A stretch of 64,000 nucleotides of DNA from Paenarthrobacter sp. JL.01a (GTDB lineage Bacteria > Actinomycetota > Actinomycetes > Actinomycetales > Micrococcaceae). Positions 1 through 7,796 of the stretch are shown here, in pieces. Below the pieces are notes generated by a model. That model worked only from the letters and a program-made list of their open reading frames with translations, ran no database searches and was not told the origin of the DNA. Both the position numbers and the translations under genes were made by a program. Location: positions 3,658,001 through 3,722,000 of the forward strand of contig NZ_CP104877.1 in the NCBI RefSeq assembly GCF_025452095.1, in the 5' to 3' direction. Positions within the stretch are counted from its first letter, which is position 1. Every line of letters begins with the position of its first letter.

Positions 1-9
1 CCCCTTCAA

Positions 10-75
10 CCCAAGTAGGGGACAGATAACGTCGCTACGGGCGTCCATTGCGACGTTTGCTGTCCCCTAGTTGGG
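10..75. repeat. Long palindrome behind xanthine dehydrogenase
   Basis: Two arms of about 26 bases (10-35 and 50-75) are inverted copies with a few mismatches, each containing a GGGGACAG / CTGTCCCC core. The element starts right at the TGA stop (76-78) of the minus-strand xanthine dehydrogenase gene, so it probably ends that transcript. It has no T-run, and its length resembles the other dispersed palindromes in this window rather than a classic terminator. Confidence 0.7.
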
Positions 76-2844
76 TCAGTTGGGGATGAGGGTGCGGTCG
101 CGGAGGGCCAGGTAGATCTTGTCCCTGGCGATCGGCAGCTCACCGAAGCGGATCCCCGTGGCGTTGCGGATCGCGTTGGCCAGTGCGGGAGCCACCGGGT
201 TGAAGGGGCTCTCACTCATGGACTTGGCACCCAGGGGACCAGTGGAATCGTTGGTCTTGGCGAAATACACCTCGCTCCGGGGTACGTCGGCGAACGACGG
301 GATGTGGTACTGCCGCAGGATGTCCGTGGTGACCCGGCCGGCGTCGTCCACCTTCACTTCCTCATAGAGTGTGGCGCCAAGGGCCTGTGCAATGCCGCCC
401 TCGATCTGGCCCCGGCATTGCCGCGGGTTCACCACCACTCCAGCGTCGGCCGCCTGCACGCTCTGCAGGATCCGCAGCTCGCCCGTGCCCTTGTTAACAG
501 CAACGCGGAAACCGTGCACGTTGAAGGCAACCGAACGCGGGGTGCCTCCCCAGTTGCCGTCGGTGGCGAGCCGGACGCCTTGGAGCCTGGCGGCGTCGAC
601 GATTTCCTTCAGCGGAACCGAACGGTCCCCGCACTCAACCGCCCCGTCCACCAGACGGCATTCCGTCAGAGGAACGCCGGTCAGCGAAGCGGCGACGGTT
701 TGGATGCGGGTAGCCAGCTCCAGCGCCGCACCGAGCGTCGCCTTGCCCGCAACCACGGTCCCGGCCGAGCCGAAAGCGCCGGTATCGTGCTCCACCAGGT
801 CGGTGTCCGATTGCCGCACCAGGATCTCGTAGGCAGTGGTCCCCAACGCAGTGGCGGCCAGCTGCGCGTGCACGGTTGTGGTGCCGTTCCCGAATTCCGC
901 AGTACCGACGTCGACGGCGAACTTTCCGTCCGCTTCCAGGCTCACCCGGGTGTGGGCGAAGTGGCCGCGGGGCGGGACGGTGTCGATCATGGACAGGGCT
1001 GAGCCCTCCCCCACCACCCACTCCGGGCCGAGGTCCTCCAGGCCAGCGGCACGGTAGCGTTCCTTGCCGCGGTCCAAAGCGTCCCGCACCAGCGCCACGC
1101 ACTGGTCCAGGCCGTAGCTTCCGTAGTGCACGTCTTCTTCGGGCTCGGGAGTGGTGGAGAGCATGTGGTCGCCGGGCCGGACCATGTTCTTGAGCCGGAA
1201 CTCCAGGGGATCCATGCCGATCCCGATGGCCAGCTCATCAATGGCCGACTCGATGGCGAAGATCATCTGGCTCAAGCCATACCCGCGGAAAGCCCCGGCG
1301 GGAACCGTGTTGGTGTACACGGCGTGGGCGTCCACCTTCTTGTTCACGCACTTGTAGACGGCCAACGATTCACCACAACCGTGGAACATCACGCCGGGAG
1401 CGTGGTTTCCGTAGGCCCCGGTGTTCGTAAGGACGTTCAGTTGCAGGGCAGTGAGGTAGCCGTCCCTGGTGGCCCCCGCCTTGAGGTGGATGGTGAACGG
1501 GTGCCGGGTTGTGGTAGCGGTGAATTGCTCGGTCCGGGTGAACTCCAGCTGCACCGGCCTGCGAAGGGCCAATGCAGCCAACGCCGCCAGGTCCTCGGTC
1601 AGCACTTCCTGCTTGCCGCCAAAACCGCCGCCCACACGTCCGGCTACTACCCGGATGGTCTCAGGAGCCAGGTTGAACAAGCGGCTCAGCGTACGCTTCA
1701 CCAGGAACGGCACCTGCGTGGACGAACGGACCATCAGTCGGCCCTCCTCATCCACCCAGGCAATTGAGGCATGCGTTTCCATGGCCACGTGCTGCACGCG
1801 CTGCGTCTGGTACGTGTGCTCATGGATGAAATCGGAAGCTGCGAATCCGTCCTCCACGCTGCCAAGTTCGGCATGGACCTCTGCCACGACGTTCCGCAGC
1901 GGCCGCGAAATGCGGGAGAACACGCCGTCCTTCTCGCCGTGGATTGCAGGCGCTCCGGGAAGGATGGCTTCCTGCGGAGTGAACACGGGTTCCAGGAGTT
2001 CGTACTGGACCTCCAGCGCCCGGGCCCCTGCTTCGGCTGCTCCCACGGATTCGGCCACTACGGCGGCAACGCGCTGCCCAATAAAGCGAACCACGTTGTC
2101 CAAGACGCGGGTGTCATCGGGATCGTCCGTGTAGTTCTCGTGCTGGGCCGTGGAGAAGAGCTGCTGCGGAGCGTCCTCGTGGGTGAACACAGCCACCACG
2201 CCGGGAACAGCCAACGCGGGAGCCTTGTCGATGGACACAATGCGTGCGTGCGGGTGCGGCGAACGCAGGAGCTTCATGTGCAGCAGGCCCGGGAGCTGCT
2301 CAGCCGGCACATCCAGTGAGTAGCGGGCGGTGCCGGTGACCACGGCCAGGCCGGCGGGGGCGGGGACGTTATCCCCGAGCTGGCCCACGCCTTGATCCGC
2401 ACCATGTTGGTGCTCGCCACCATGCCCGCACACGGCATCGGCAATTGAGCGGTAACCCGTGCAGCGGCACAGGTTTCCCTTGAGGTTGCGCGGCAGGTTG
2501 GCGCGTTGTTCGTCGTCGAACGTGGCAGCGGTCATCATCATCCCGGCGGTGCAGAATCCGCACTGGAAACCCTGGGCCTCCAGGAACTGCTCCTGCACTG
2601 GATGCAGGCCGTCAGCGGTCGCGAGGCCTTCGATGGTGGTGACGGCTTTGCCCTCGGCGCGAACAGCCGGGTAGATGCAGCTGTGGACCGGCGTGCCGTC
2701 GACGTGCACGGTGCACGCACCGCAGTCACCGCCGTCGCAGCCCTTCTTGACGCCGAAGTTGCCCTGCTCGCGGAGGAAAGTACGCAGGCACTGGCCGGGT
2801 CGGGGTGTGGCCTGCGAGGCAGCGCCGTTGATCTCAATTGCCAT
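76..2844 (-). CDS. Xanthine dehydrogenase, fused 2Fe-2S and molybdopterin subunits
   Basis: Oxidises hypoxanthine and xanthine to urate in the cytoplasm. The 922-residue protein joins two parts that are usually separate. Residues 1 to about 140 are a 2Fe-2S domain, with C36, C41, C44, C56 for the first cluster and C95, C98, C126, C128 for the second. Residues from about 165 to the end are the molybdopterin domain, with a GGGFGGK motif, an RGYG motif and a late PLGAKSMSE segment that supplies the likely catalytic Glu. The ATG at 2844 follows a GGAGG site and overlaps the FAD subunit gene by 11 bases. It is the third gene of the xdhC-FAD-XDH operon. Substrate is inferred from the purine neighbourhood; another xanthine oxidase-family hydroxylase is possible. 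Confidence 0.92.
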   Translation of the reverse strand: MAIEINGAASQATPRPGQCLRTFLREQGNFGVKKGCDGGDCGACTVHVDGTPVHSCIYPAVRAEGKAVTTIEGLATADGLHPVQEQFLEAQGFQCGFCTAGMMMTAATFDDEQRANLPRNLKGNLCRCTGYRSIADAVCGHGGEHQHGADQGVGQLGDNVPAPAGLAVVTGTARYSLDVPAEQLPGLLHMKLLRSPHPHARIVSIDKAPALAVPGVVAVFTHEDAPQQLFSTAQHENYTDDPDDTRVLDNVVRFIGQRVAAVVAESVGAAEAGARALEVQYELLEPVFTPQEAILPGAPAIHGEKDGVFSRISRPLRNVVAEVHAELGSVEDGFAASDFIHEHTYQTQRVQHVAMETHASIAWVDEEGRLMVRSSTQVPFLVKRTLSRLFNLAPETIRVVAGRVGGGFGGKQEVLTEDLAALAALALRRPVQLEFTRTEQFTATTTRHPFTIHLKAGATRDGYLTALQLNVLTNTGAYGNHAPGVMFHGCGESLAVYKCVNKKVDAHAVYTNTVPAGAFRGYGLSQMIFAIESAIDELAIGIGMDPLEFRLKNMVRPGDHMLSTTPEPEEDVHYGSYGLDQCVALVRDALDRGKERYRAAGLEDLGPEWVVGEGSALSMIDTVPPRGHFAHTRVSLEADGKFAVDVGTAEFGNGTTTVHAQLAATALGTTAYEILVRQSDTDLVEHDTGAFGSAGTVVAGKATLGAALELATRIQTVAASLTGVPLTECRLVDGAVECGDRSVPLKEIVDAARLQGVRLATDGNWGGTPRSVAFNVHGFRVAVNKGTGELRILQSVQAADAGVVVNPRQCRGQIEGGIAQALGATLYEEVKVDDAGRVTTDILRQYHIPSFADVPRSEVYFAKTNDSTGPLGAKSMSESPFNPVAPALANAIRNATGIRFGELPIARDKIYLALRDRTLIPN

Positions 2845-3769
2845 GGGAGGCCTCCTTCTGGGTGCCTGGAGTTTCGGGTTGCGTGGACGGCTGGGGCGAG
2901 GTGGCGTGCGGCGGCCAGAAATCGCCGGACACGGTCATCGACTCATCCAGCAGCTCCGCCCGGATCTCCTCGGCAAGCTTCACGGTCATGTCCCGACGCC
3001 ACGCCGGAAGGCCGTGGATGTCATCGTGGTACAGCTCCTGCGGGATGGAATGCTCGACGGCGGCAGCCAACGCCGCGGCGTCAGGAACCTCGTCCGCGGC
3101 GAACCTCAGCTGCACCGGACGTTTGGTGGACGCGGTGACGGTGAGGACCAAGCCGAAAACGGGATCCAGCCGGCCTATCAGGAGCACACCGGAGCGTCCG
3201 AGGTTGCTCAGGGACAGCCGACGGAAGGCCACCCGGGCGGACAGTGCCTCGGCAGGAAGGTGGATGCTACGAAGCAACTCTCCCGGAGCCAGGACGTTCT
3301 CCATGTCCCCGGTCACGAAGTCCGCGACCGGGACGGTGCGGCTGCTGCCATCAGGGCTGAGAATCGTGGCGACACCGTCCAAACCGGCGCACAGTGAGGT
3401 CATGGGTCCTGCAGGAAGTGACGTGCAAATGTTCCCGCCCACCGTGGACATGTTCCAGACCTTGAAGGAGGCCACGAAGGAGTCGCAGCTGGGACGGATC
3501 AAGGCCAGTCCGGGCCACTCGCGGTGGGCCACTTCCGCGGAGTCAGGCAGGGCGTAGAGCTCCGCTACCGTGCAGGTTGCGGCAAGTTCGATGCCTTCGT
3601 CGGTGATGGTGATGGCGGGCCAGCCTGCGTTTCCAAGGTCCAGCAGCCGTTTGAGGACGGTGCTTCCATAGGAGAAAAGGACCGTTCCGCCGGCGAGCCA
3701 GGCATCGCCGTCGCGCCATTGAGCCGGGTCCGTGGTGGGGACCACGGCCTCGATGGTGTTCATGTCCAT
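2834..3769 (-). CDS. Xanthine dehydrogenase FAD-binding subunit
   Basis: A 311-residue protein of the molybdopterin dehydrogenase FAD-binding family (CO dehydrogenase flavoprotein type). It passes electrons from the Fe-S clusters to NAD or another acceptor. The N-terminal WLAGGTVLFSYG stretch and the central STVGGNICTSLPAGP segment match the FAD-binding loops of the family. I chose the ATG at 3769 because it follows AGGAGGA at good spacing; the open frame extends further upstream but has no better start. It overlaps xdhC by 10 bases and the fused Mo/Fe-S gene by 11 bases, so the three are probably translated in a coupled way. The C-terminal 30 residues are Pro/Thr/Ser-rich. Confidence 0.92.
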   Translation of the reverse strand: MDMNTIEAVVPTTDPAQWRDGDAWLAGGTVLFSYGSTVLKRLLDLGNAGWPAITITDEGIELAATCTVAELYALPDSAEVAHREWPGLALIRPSCDSFVASFKVWNMSTVGGNICTSLPAGPMTSLCAGLDGVATILSPDGSSRTVPVADFVTGDMENVLAPGELLRSIHLPAEALSARVAFRRLSLSNLGRSGVLLIGRLDPVFGLVLTVTASTKRPVQLRFAADEVPDAAALAAAVEHSIPQELYHDDIHGLPAWRRDMTVKLAEEIRAELLDESMTVSGDFWPPHATSPQPSTQPETPGTQKEASHGN

Positions 3770-4983
3770 GGGTCCTCCTGGGTGAGGTGTTGGGGTGCTG
3801 GGTGGATTGGGCCGGTGCTGTCCCGCAGGGACGGAAAGCCGCTGGTCTTGGCGCCTGCGCCCCGACCCGCGATGATCTCGGCCGTGATGGAGACCGCTAC
3901 TTCGGCGGGAGTTACCGCGCCAAGGTCCAGTCCGATGGGCGAATGCAGCCGTTCCAAACACTCGGCGGGAGTTCCTGCCTCGACGAGGGCGTCCACCCGT
4001 TGCCGGTGGCTGCGGCGTGAACCCATGGCCCCGACGTAGGACAAGTTCAGCCGGAGGGCGGCCTTGAGCAAGGGGATGTCGAATTTGGGGTCGTGGGTGA
4101 GGACGCACACCACTGCCCGGGAATCGAGCCGACCGGCGGCGGCTTCGGCTTCGAGATAGCGATGCGGCCAGTCGGTGACCACCTGGTCAGCGCCGGCGAA
4201 ACGGGTCTGGGAAGCGAACGCGGGCCGCGCATCGCAGAGGGTGACGTTGTAGCCCAGGAGTTGCCCGGCCGGGAGCAACGCCGCGCCGAAGTCATTCGCA
4301 CCGAAAACCAGCATGCGCGCTGCCGGCAAACGGCTTTCCACGAACAGCGTGATGGGTTGCGGCTCTTCCTCTTCCCGGGGCGGGGCCGCCAATCTTTCCG
4401 TGGTGACCCAGCCATCAATGCAGCCCTCGGGCGGAGCCAGGCGGACCAAGCCGGCACGGCCGCCTTGGAGCAAGGGCTCGACCTGGGCGGCGGCGGCAAA
4501 GAGTGTGGAGGGATGGTCGCCCACCAGCACGGCCAGTTCCTCGGATTCCATGGCCCGGAACCGCACAGGATCCTCGACCACCATGACCCCTCCCCCGGCA
4601 TCGAGCCGGCGGATCAAGGCTGCGGGGCGTCGCTCCCCGGCGAACGCGGTAAGTTCAGGCGCTCCGGCACCGAAAGGCTGGATGTGGACTTCCAGCTCGC
4701 CCCCGCAGGTAAGTCCGACGGCGAACGCGTCCTCGGCACTGTAGCCGTAGGACTCAAGGCGCGGACCGCCGTCGCGCATGGCTTCCAAGGCAGCTTCCAC
4801 GACGGCGCCCTCGACGCAACCACCGGACAAGCTGCCCAGGATATCGCCGTTTTCGGAGACCATCATTGAGGTCCCCAGGGGCCGCGGCACGGAGCCGCCG
4901 CTGCCCACGATCGTGGCCACCGCCAAGCGTTGGCCCGAGACCGCAGGCCGCCAGCCGCCCAGTGAAGGCATCAGATCCAGCAT
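3760..4983 (-). CDS. XdhC/CoxI family molybdenum cofactor maturation protein
   Basis: A 407-residue protein with an N-terminal XdhC/CoxI domain (GSVPRPLGTSMMV, GSLSGGCVEGAV) and a C-terminal Rossmann-type XdhC domain (MLVFGANDFGAALL, YVGAMGSRRSHRQRV). In the family, XdhC binds and protects the sulfurated molybdenum cofactor and inserts it into xanthine dehydrogenase. It is the first gene of the operon, so cofactor loading and enzyme are made together. The start at 4983 is the first in-frame ATG, next to the conserved N-terminus; the ribosome site before it is weak. Confidence 0.88.
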   Translation of the reverse strand: MLDLMPSLGGWRPAVSGQRLAVATIVGSGGSVPRPLGTSMMVSENGDILGSLSGGCVEGAVVEAALEAMRDGGPRLESYGYSAEDAFAVGLTCGGELEVHIQPFGAGAPELTAFAGERRPAALIRRLDAGGGVMVVEDPVRFRAMESEELAVLVGDHPSTLFAAAAQVEPLLQGGRAGLVRLAPPEGCIDGWVTTERLAAPPREEEEPQPITLFVESRLPAARMLVFGANDFGAALLPAGQLLGYNVTLCDARPAFASQTRFAGADQVVTDWPHRYLEAEAAAGRLDSRAVVCVLTHDPKFDIPLLKAALRLNLSYVGAMGSRRSHRQRVDALVEAGTPAECLERLHSPIGLDLGAVTPAEVAVSITAEIIAGRGAGAKTSGFPSLRDSTGPIHPAPQHLTQEDPWT

Positions 4984-5309
4984 GGCAACACGTCCTTTTT
5001 CCAGGTGTCCCGGCAGGGATGGCCCGGCCGGAGCAGTGCGCGATCTTGCCCCATGTTCTCATTCGCAGAGGGTGTTGAGGGGTAGTCGCGGCATTTCGAT
5101 AAGAGTTCATGACATTCCATAGGAACGGGGGCAAGGGCTTCATCTCCCTGCCCCCGTTCCCTGACGGAGCGTCGGCACCCGGCCGCCGCCCGCCGTCGTG
5201 CCTGTTCATCAGGGACGACGACGGCGGACGCCTATTCGTGCGGTGGGTACCGGCGGACCGTCGATCAGAGTGCCGGAAAGGAACCCGCCGGCGCGGGGTG
5301 CGGTCCCGG
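4984..5309. other. Intergenic: xdhC promoter side and permease terminator
   Basis: This stretch lies upstream of the xdhC operon and downstream of the purine permease, both on the minus strand. It holds the terminator at 5122-5160. Around 5092-5110 is a TTTCG/ATAAGAGTT segment whose AACTCTTATC core also occurs upstream of the IclR gene near 15995-16004; this could be regulatory but is too short to claim. I see no gene here. Confidence 0.5.
5122..5160 (-). terminator. Intrinsic-type hairpin after purine permease
   Basis: Perfect 12-base arms (GGAACGGGGGCA at 5122-5133, TGCCCCCGTTCC at 5149-5160) extend inward with a GGG/CCC pairing. It lies about 150 bases beyond the permease stop at 5310 on the minus strand, and before the xdhC promoter region, so it separates the two transcripts. 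Confidence 0.65.
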
Positions 5310-6893
5310 TCAGACGCCCATCAGGGCGTTGATGGGGCCGCGGGCGAAGTAGATGATGAAGCCAACCGTGACCACCCACATGAGCGGATGGACCTTCTTG
5401 GCCTTCCCCGACGCCGCGCTGATGACGGCGAAGGAGATGAAACCGACGCCGATGCCGTTGGCAATGGAGTACGTCAGGGGCATGGTCACGATGGTGAGGA
5501 ATGCAGGGAGTGCGATGGAGAACTTGGTGAACTTGATCTCGCGGATCTGCGCCATCATCATCGCACCCACCACAACCAGTGCCGCCGCAGCTACTTCAAG
5601 CGGCACCACTGAGGTCAGCGGCGTGAAGAACATCGAGCCCAGGAACAGCAGGCCGGTGACCACGGAGGCCAGGCCGGTCCGGGCTCCTTCGCCGATGCCC
5701 GCCGCGGAGTCAATGTAGACGGTGTTGGACGAACCCGACGTTGCCCCGCCCACCACTGCACCCATGCCTTCGACAATGAAGGCCGACTTCAGCTTGGGGA
5801 ACGTGCCGTCCTTGTGGGCCACGCCTGCACTCTTGGCCAGGCCGGTCATGGTGCCCATGGCGTCGAAGAAGTTGGTGAACACCAGGGTGAAGACCAACAT
5901 CGTGGCAGCGAGCCCGCCGATCCGGGCGAACGAGCCGAAGAGGTCGAACTGGCCCACCAGGCTGAGGTCCGGGACGGATACCAGCTGGCCGGAGAGCACA
6001 GGGGTGTTCAGGTGCCAGCCGCCGGGGTTGGTGGCACTGCCGGGACCGATCTTGAAGATGGCCTCGACAACAGCGGCAAGGACCGTGGTGGCGACGATGC
6101 CGATCAGCAAGCCGCCCTGGATTTTGCGTGCCACGAGGATACCCATGGCGAGCAAGCCAACAATGAAGACGAGGGTGGGGATGGACGTGATGGAGCCGTC
6201 GTTGCCCAACTGGACCGGCGGGCCGCCCGCGGTAGGACGGACAAAGCCGGAATCGACAAAGCCGATGAAGGCAATGAAGAGGCCAATACCAACCGTGATG
6301 GCGGCCTTGAGTTCCTTGGGCACAGCCTTGAAGATCGCCGTCCGGGCACCGGTGGCACCGAAGAGGACGATCAGGATGCCGTTGATGACCACCAGGCCCA
6401 TGGCTTCTGGCCACGTGACTTCCTGGATGACCGCGACGGCAAGGAAGGAGTTGATGCCCAGGCCGGCCGCGAGGCCGAACGGCAGGTTGGCGATGAGACC
6501 GAAAACAATGGTCATGACGCCGGCGGTCAGGCCGGTGACTGCGCCAACCTGTGCGGCCGACAACCAGCCGCCGGCCACATCCGTGGGAGCGTTCTCCGCG
6601 GAGAAGCCGCCCAGGATCAGTGGGTTGAGGATAACGATGTAGGCCATGGTAAAGAAGGTGACCAGGCCGCCTCGGAATTCCCGGGCCAGAGTCGAGCCGC
6701 GCTTGGTGATCTGGAAGAACTTGTCCAGGAAGTGTGGGGGCTTCTGGCCGTTGCCGTTGGCGGGGCCGGTTGCCGTGTGCTTTGCTTGTGCCGCTGTGGG
6801 CTCTGCGCTCTTGTTCCCGTTGGGGAGGAGCGCAGCCTGCTTTTCAGCTGCTGTCTGCATTTCTGCGGGATCCAGGATTGTCATGTCAGCCAC
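5310..6893 (-). CDS. NCS2 family purine permease (AzgA/PbuG type)
   Basis: A 527-residue membrane protein. Residues 1 to about 50 are a variable cytoplasmic tail rich in Ala, Lys and Asn. Then come about 12 or more hydrophobic segments starting with the REFRGGLVTFFTMAYIVILN motif that is typical of AzgA/PbuG-like adenine, guanine and hypoxanthine transporters. GLAAGLGINSFLA, TSGSSNTVYIDSAAGIGEGARTG and DAMGTMTGLAKSAG are further family segments. It starts 6 bases after guanine deaminase on the same strand, so the two form an operon: uptake of guanine or hypoxanthine plus the first catabolic step. The exact purine is inferred from the neighbour. Confidence 0.9.
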   Translation of the reverse strand: MADMTILDPAEMQTAAEKQAALLPNGNKSAEPTAAQAKHTATGPANGNGQKPPHFLDKFFQITKRGSTLAREFRGGLVTFFTMAYIVILNPLILGGFSAENAPTDVAGGWLSAAQVGAVTGLTAGVMTIVFGLIANLPFGLAAGLGINSFLAVAVIQEVTWPEAMGLVVINGILIVLFGATGARTAIFKAVPKELKAAITVGIGLFIAFIGFVDSGFVRPTAGGPPVQLGNDGSITSIPTLVFIVGLLAMGILVARKIQGGLLIGIVATTVLAAVVEAIFKIGPGSATNPGGWHLNTPVLSGQLVSVPDLSLVGQFDLFGSFARIGGLAATMLVFTLVFTNFFDAMGTMTGLAKSAGVAHKDGTFPKLKSAFIVEGMGAVVGGATSGSSNTVYIDSAAGIGEGARTGLASVVTGLLFLGSMFFTPLTSVVPLEVAAAALVVVGAMMMAQIREIKFTKFSIALPAFLTIVTMPLTYSIANGIGVGFISFAVISAASGKAKKVHPLMWVVTVGFIIYFARGPINALMGV

Positions 6894-6899
6894 CGGGCC

Positions 6900-7394
6900 C
6901 TAGTAGTCAATCCTGGAATCAAGCGTGTTCCATGTATTGAACGGCTGGAGGGCCTCCGGAGCCTGGGGGTCGCCCAGTTCCAGCTTGGCTACCGGCATCA
7001 GCGCGTCCCGGTTGTCGTTCTCGAAGTACTCGTAGAAGACGGCGTCATCGAAGCCAACGGATGCGGCGTCGTGACGGTCTGCGGCAAAGAACACGCGGTC
7101 CACGCGTGCCCACAGCGCGGAAGCCAGGCACATGGGGCATGGCTCGCAGCTGGTGTAGAGGGTTGCTCCGCTGAGGTCGAAGGTTCCCAGTTCGCGGCAG
7201 GCGTTACGGATGGCCGTGACTTCTGCGTGTGCTGTGGGATCGTTCGAGGCGGTGACGCGGTTGACGCCTTCGAAGGCTCGTCCGTCCGCGGTAACAATGA
7301 CGGCGCCGAAAGGGCCACCACTGTTCAGGACATTGGCTGTTGCCAGCTCAATGGAGGTGGCCAGGAATTGCTCGGCCGTGACGGTTGTACTCAT
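6900..7394 (-). CDS. guaD: Guanine deaminase, cytidine deaminase-fold type
   Basis: Converts guanine to xanthine and ammonia in the cytoplasm. The 164-residue length and sequence fit the small CDA-fold guanine deaminase of the Bacillus GuaD type, not the amidohydrolase type. Zinc ligands are visible: H56 with the proton-shuttle E58 in HAEV, and C86/C89 in PCPMC. The C-terminus (FNTWNTLDSRIDY) resembles the family tail that reaches the partner active site. It is the first gene of the operon with the purine permease and diverges from 8-oxoguanine deaminase across a 402-base regulatory region. Confidence 0.9.
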   Translation of the reverse strand: MSTTVTAEQFLATSIELATANVLNSGGPFGAVIVTADGRAFEGVNRVTASNDPTAHAEVTAIRNACRELGTFDLSGATLYTSCEPCPMCLASALWARVDRVFFAADRHDAASVGFDDAVFYEYFENDNRDALMPVAKLELGDPQAPEALQPFNTWNTLDSRIDY

Positions 7395-7605
7395 GTTGCG
7401 ACTTCCTTAGTGCTGTGGAAGCCGGGTGAACCTGTTGGGGGCGCTGCAAATAGAGCTCCAGTTAGCTTGGTTACCAGGCTTCAGCATGTGCGTTGAAGGT
7501 TAAGTTGCGCCTGGTAGATAGCTTCCCGAAGTCCGGGTGCCCGCCTTTGGCAGTTAGAGCGTAGCACCACGCTTGTGAGCCGCGCCATAGTTTTTTGAAA
7601 ACTTT

Positions 7606-7622
7606 ATTTCGTCATACGAAAT
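7606..7622. promoter_or_regulatory. Palindromic operator candidate ATTTCGT-N3-ACGAAAT
   Basis: Perfect 7-base arms with a 3-base spacer (ATTTCGTCATACGAAAT), in the AT-rich part of the guaD / 8-oxoguanine deaminase intergenic region. The size and symmetry suit a dimeric IclR-type regulator, and one is encoded at 15226-15981. A half-site ATACGAAAA lies near 16139-16147, before malic enzyme. That the IclR protein binds here is inference. Confidence 0.55.
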
Positions 7623-7668
7623 TAGTTAACCCACCTGTGTGGTGGCCAAATGTGACCGGCCGCGGGCG

Positions 7669-7697
7669 TTGACTGCCGCCGTCGAGCATCCTACTCT
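7669..7697 (+). promoter_or_regulatory. Promoter of 8-oxoguanine deaminase transcript
   Basis: TTGACT (7669-7674) and TACTCT (7692-7697) are separated by 17 bases, a good fit to the housekeeping -35/-10 consensus. Transcription would start near 7703, at the 5' edge of the folded leader. The urate oxidase leader begins with the same CTACTCT block at 11791-11797. Confidence 0.65.
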
Positions 7698-7702
7698 TTC
7701 TG

Positions 7703-7796
7703 GACCGGCGCCTCTCTGGCGACCGGTGCCTGGATCAGCAGACAGGGCCTAACTGAGCTGGAACGCATACATGCCGACCAGACAAGGAACCTGCAC
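7703..7796 (+). promoter_or_regulatory. Structured 5' leader (copy A) of 8-oxoguanine deaminase
   Basis: The leader folds into three hairpins. P1 pairs 7704-7712 with 7718-7727, with one bulged A at 7722. P2 is GCCTG 7728-7732 with CAGGgC 7743-7748, one bulged G, and a loop holding CAGCAG. P3 pairs CTGG 7758-7761 with CCAG 7778-7781 and has an inner GCAT/ATGC stem. The downstream AAGGAA ribosome site (7784-7789) directly follows P3, so P3 could gate translation. The same arrangement, with compensating base changes, occurs before urate oxidase at 11798-11886. I do not recognise a known riboswitch class. Confidence 0.6.

Larger units (their letters stand above)
7395..7796. promoter_or_regulatory. 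Divergent regulatory region, guaD / 8-oxoguanine deaminase
   Basis: A 402-base gap without a gene. It is AT-rich around 7590-7625, unusual for this genome, and there it carries a 17-base palindrome (7606-7622). It also has a 15-base element (7645-7659) that recurs inverted before urate oxidase, a sigma-70-like promoter for the plus-strand gene (7669-7697) and a folded leader (7703-7796). The minus-strand guaD promoter should lie between 7400 and 7600 but I cannot place it with confidence. Confidence 0.7.

Noticed and set aside
304..1002. Long frames on the strand opposite to xanthine dehydrogenase (and similar long frames opposite many genes)
   Set aside because: They mirror the codon structure of the real GC-rich gene, have no ribosome site and encode low-complexity Arg/Ala/Gly-rich products.
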